Below, piece by piece: positions 60,607 through 64,000 of a DNA stretch of 64,000 nt; position 1 is the first letter of the stretch, and each line of letters starts with the position of its first letter. The position numbers and the translations under genes are program-made. The notes beneath the pieces were generated by a model that worked only from the letters and a program-made list of their open reading frames with translations, was not told the origin of the DNA and searched no databases. Source of the stretch: Macrotrachela quadricornifera (taxonomy: Eukaryota; Rotifera; Eurotatoria; Philodinida; Philodinidae); contig JAJEKB010001426.1 of assembly GCA_022393335.1 (NCBI GenBank), positions 91,912 through 155,911 of the forward strand. The letters run 5' to 3'.

Positions 60607-61452
60607 TTAAACATTCTCCCATCCTGTTTCTTTCAAAGCCGGATCATTTTCTTTTTTCAGGAAATCAGCATTTGATAATGAATCGGCATCCCAATCCATA
60701 ACAGCATTATCAGGCACTATATCAACTGGCACTTTATATGATGTTGACGTTTCATTGTAGGCCGGATTTGATTGCAGATTATAGCAGGAAATTATCGACC
60801 AACGTGGATGGTCAGATAGATTAGCTGCTGACCGATGCAACAGGTTGCTATGTAATATCAGTGCATCACCAGCCTCCAGTTCAGCATAGACCAATTCCAT
60901 CGTTTTTAAGGCGTTATTAACCATCTGCATATCAGCTCCCATCTGTTCGCCCGCAAAACCATGGTTTAATCTGCCCAATTTATGCGAGCCTTTTATTACC
61001 TGCAAACAGCCATTTTGCTTATTGGATTCAGTTAGCGCAACCATCACACTGATCAATTGATCTGGAAACATAAACTGGTTTTTATACCAGTAACCATAAT
61101 CTTGATGCCACTCCCATGCTCCACCAATTTTTGGTTCCTTTTGCATTAGTTTTGAATGATAATGGCAAACTGGTGCATCACCGCCTAACAATTGTTTTAT
61201 CATGCCTATCATCTTTTCGCTGCGGGTTAAATATCCAAAAACATCAGTACCAGGAGTGAACCAAAGGGATAACCTGGTTTTTTTACCGCTTTGATCGTTA
61301 AGATCGAAAGCATTCTTAAGCATGGCATTATCTTCCAATGCAGTATTGTATAATTTATTTACTTCATCTGGCTTGCAAAAGCTTTTTATAATGATGTATC
61401 CTTGCTGATGATAAAGCTCAACCTGAGCCGAAGTCAATTTTTGGGTTTCCAT
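60607..61452 (-). CDS. Phytanoyl-CoA dioxygenase (PhyH) family protein, bacterial type
   Basis: One intronless frame. I choose the ATG at 61452 (METQKLTSAQ), giving 281 residues; the frame extends 17 residues further with no family resemblance. The 2-oxoglutarate/Fe(II) oxygenase fold is evident: N-terminal YHQQGYIIIKSFCKPDEV, then WEWHQDYGYW with the iron ligands His116 and Asp118, GCLQVIKGSHKLGR, GDALILHSNLLHRS with the distal His206, and Arg217 for 2-oxoglutarate. All metal and cosubstrate residues are intact. The substrate is unknown; family members hydroxylate many small molecules. The lack of introns, a less AT-rich and more balanced codon use than neighbours, and sequence style close to Bacteroidetes members point to horizontal transfer or, less likely, a contaminant. 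Flanking DNA is ordinary host AT-rich sequence. Confidence 0.9.
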   Translation of the reverse strand: METQKLTSAQVELYHQQGYIIIKSFCKPDEVNKLYNTALEDNAMLKNAFDLNDQSGKKTRLSLWFTPGTDVFGYLTRSEKMIGMIKQLLGGDAPVCHYHSKLMQKEPKIGGAWEWHQDYGYWYKNQFMFPDQLISVMVALTESNKQNGCLQVIKGSHKLGRLNHGFAGEQMGADMQMVNNALKTMELVYAELEAGDALILHSNLLHRSAANLSDHPRWSIISCYNLQSNPAYNETSTSYKVPVDIVPDNAVMDWDADSLSNADFLKKENDPALKETGWENV

Positions 61453-63367
61453 TGGTATATGTAATGTATGATCTGAAAGAAGGGAAATACAAGTTGTTTG
61501 CACGATACTGTCTCTTGGAATAAGTGAATTTTACAAAAGTAAATCCTTCTCCATATAACAATGACACGAACTGTTGTGAACCACTTTGAATAGGAACAAC
61601 GTCACATAGAAAAATGTTAAAAAAATAAGCATAGACTGAAGACATAATGCAATATGTAACTGATAGTATCAAACATTACTCTAAATATTTTATTGTCAGA
61701 TTTTTATTCGTGACTTAATCAAAGGATAAAGCCAGTTGGTTCACAAATCAGCTCTATCTTAAAACCAACCATAATCTTCATACCTTCACTTAATTTAAGC
61801 ATACATCGTCGTCACTATGCTGTTCGGGTAACACCATCGATGGCATCGTTGTTTTCTATACAAATACAAGTCACTGAGGTCTAAAAATCCTGTGTTTTCA
61901 TTTTTTTTCCCAAATAAAGCTACTTTTCTCAATAGGAAACTGAAAATTTGACTTGTATGCGGCTATTTTCTTCACTATAACAAGGTTTAGAATATCAAAA
62001 CAAAAACGATCTTCGAAATAAGTGCAAAAAATTCCGTTGAATATAATCAGTTATAGTGTCTACTGAAAAATTTCATTTTTCACTAGGCACTATTCATGTA
62101 AAAAAGATTGCTAAAAAATCATTGTTTAAAATAGTATGATTATAGACGATTATATGGTGATTTTTGAGCAAATATTCTCACATAGGTATAACTCGTTACA
62201 TTCAACGAAATTTTTCGCACATATTCCGAATATCTCTTTATTTTGATGATTTCACCTTGTTATATATGAGTCAAATTTTTACAGTTTCATATTGAGAAAA
62301 GTAATTCTGTCTTGTAAAAGCGAGAATACAGGATTTTTCTGGACATTTTTTCGAATGGTTTTGTAAATCTAAGTGACTTGTAGTTGTACAGGAAAGTTGG
62401 TGTCGGGGGTCAGTTATAATAGTGAAGAGCTATGGTCTACAAGGGGTTCCTCCAATGGTATTTTTCTATGATTTTCCATGGTATATGCTAGTAGCATGTC
62501 AACCCTTAAAAAAGAATGGAAAAGCATGCTAGCGAAAAGAGATACTTAAATTAAATCACAATATGAAGATTATGTTCGGTTTTCAAATAGATCGTGATCG
62601 TTCTATTAGAAACATCGAATTAAATTACTATACACAGTTAGATTTTATTCTTTCCTGGCGCTAAATTCAACTTGCTATGAAAGATTTCTCAGAATCATTT
62701 TTCAAGTCGATCAGATGCTGTCAGTAAGAAATTGCGTATCTATCTAATCATACACTAAGAAAAATACATTTTTGTGTATTCTTACACAATATACAGCTTA
62801 TTCTAAATCTGATTAATCATAAAGTTACACAAAACTATCCGTCACTCTTGTGATATACGAACCTGAGCTAGAGTAATGGCAGAGAGACTCACCAAGCTTA
62901 CCTTTAAAAATGTCTTATCTTATTTTTTCTTATCTGTTATTTTAATAAAACATGCATGCGACACAGGATTCAATTACAATGCATTTGTAACAAATTATTT
63001 TTGTGTGATAACGGCATGAAATATTTGCTTTTTCTTTCACTTTTCTCAAGAAAGTTTTCCTTCTACCACATTCAGTCAAAAAAATTGAGCTGTATATGCA
63101 AACTCCTAGTTTTAATACAAAATTCTTTAAACTGTTGAACAGTCTGGAAAAGGTTAGATTTCAATACAGAACAAAGGCATTCACAACCTAAAAGTATTTT
63201 ATCAAAACTGAACACAGTTGTACTATTTTGGAAATGGCGCTTCTAGGTTCAAAGTTCGAGTGTTCTGTTTTTGGGACAATACTTCGCTGAGCAGCTTTGT
63301 AGTTTGAAGGATTATTTCACAAAGTGTTCATGTGTAGGCAGGCTCCAAATTTTGGAATTTACACAAT
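61453..63367. other. Intergenic, nothing recognised
   Basis: AT-rich with no supported gene. A small imperfect inverted motif (ATGCTAG) occurs near 62485-62535. Confidence 0.5.
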
Positions 63368-63688
63368 TTGAAGCTCGCTTTTTTGAACGAAATAGCTATA
63401 CCAATAGGTTCGAGACTTGCTCAATTCTGTGGTCTTCCCAAATTACATAAACGAAAAGAAAATTATTCATTATGCCTTCCTATGTCTGCTATTAAAACAG
63501 TTGGATATGACTTTGGAAAAATGCTTAGAAATCGATTATCACATCTACGATACAGCCTATTTGTTGTTAAAAAATCATTTGATTTGTTACAAAAAGTTAA
63601 AATGTTAAAAAATGTGAATAAGATGATGCTATCTTTCGATTTAGCAAGTCTTTTACTAATATTTCATTTACCATCATTTTTATATTAG
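63368..63688 (+). pseudogene. Penelope-like (Athena-type) reverse transcriptase fragment
   Basis: About 100 codons match the N-terminal half of Penelope-like RT: RLAQFCGLPKLHK, then AIKTVGYDFGKMLRNRL, FVVKKSFDLLQKVK and MLSFDLASL, corresponding to the (F/Y)GLPKIHK, VKNS and SFDVVSLFTN regions. After SFDLASL a one-base loss shifts the frame away from the expected FTNIP. The catalytic YxDD region and the 5' part are absent. The piece is a dead fragment near the end of the window. From 63700 to 64000 no further RT sequence is visible. Confidence 0.75.
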
Positions 63689-64000
63689 ACCAAATGCATC
63701 CAATATGTTCAAAAGAATGTTATTTACATATGGATAGTTCCATGAGAAGTCAAATATCAAATACACAAAGTATTCAAAAAATTTTCTTTTTTACTAGACT
63801 TTGTAGCGTTTTTTTCATTGACCATTTTGATATAAAAAGGTTGTGAACTTCATTGAGAGGAACCCCTCCCGCAGAAAAGTCATTTTTTCGAAAAAAAATC
63901 GAAGTTGAGTTTTTATTATAGAAAGATGCGCCGAAGCTTTCTCTTTCAGAATATATATGGTTTTCACACATATATCAGATGAAATTTTGATTCTAGTATT

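Overview
The window reads as AT-rich nuclear DNA of a small invertebrate, most probably a bdelloid rotifer. Introns are short (often 50-60 bp, GT-AG). Animal genes (claudin-like, NCS-type calcium sensor, Ly6-like, ABCC transporter, death-effector domain) sit beside genes that look fungal or bacterial in affinity (an ACS/Dal5-type transporter, a SUKH protein, an intronless phytanoyl-CoA dioxygenase). There is a Penelope-like retroelement fragment, Helitron and hAT relics, and a short (TGTGGG)n tract, the bdelloid telomere repeat. The species is inferred, not proven.

Layout. 0.2-5.2 kb: F-box-like gene, then the first copy of a 3.4-kb segmental duplication carrying a tRNA-Arg-like gene, a degenerate tRNA relic and a decayed hypothetical gene, ending at an inverted-repeat element. 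6.0-7.7 kb: six-exon ACS-family transporter (-). 7.9-8.9 kb: 1001-bp hAT-like element with exact 8-bp target duplication. 10.4-11.5 kb: WWE + ADP-ribosyltransferase gene. 12.5-15.8 kb: second copy of the segmental duplication, with a 400-N gap. 17.8-18.5 kb: NHL remnant and a coding-like inverted repeat. 19.8-23.1 kb: nine-exon type II membrane protein with an NHL propeller. 25.2-25.9 kb: SUKH gene. 29.9-30.9 kb: claudin-like gene. 32.1-32.7 kb: Ly6-like secreted or GPI-anchored protein. 33.7-34.3 kb: minisatellite and an isolated Helitron 5' end. 36.1-40.7 kb: two NCS calcium sensors in tandem, one dead and one intact, with two non-autonomous DNA transposons between them. 41.4-43.1 kb: truncated Helitron (-) with canonical 3' hairpin, a helicase remnant interrupted by a 193-bp hAT MITE, two 5' ends and a telomere-like tract. 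43.8-45.6 kb: DED-TM-NHL gene. 46.3-47.8 kb: repeat array and a 5'-truncated ARF-like gene. 49.4-51.7 kb: repeats and two large palindromic elements. 52.0-55.8 kb: ABCC/MRP4-like transporter. 60.6-61.5 kb: bacterial-type PhyH dioxygenase. 63.4-63.7 kb: Penelope-like RT fragment. Other intervals are AT-rich with no recognisable gene.

The most interesting gene is at 43.8 kb. Its four exons join in frame to give 507 residues: an N-terminal death-effector-like domain, one transmembrane helix and an NHL beta-propeller, which looks like a receptor linking an external propeller to a death-fold signalling module. The gene at 19.8 kb has the same membrane-plus-propeller plan with a different, basic low-complexity cytosolic head. 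The two genes suggest a modular family of NHL receptors. No operon-like organisation is present; genes are independent and scattered among repeats.
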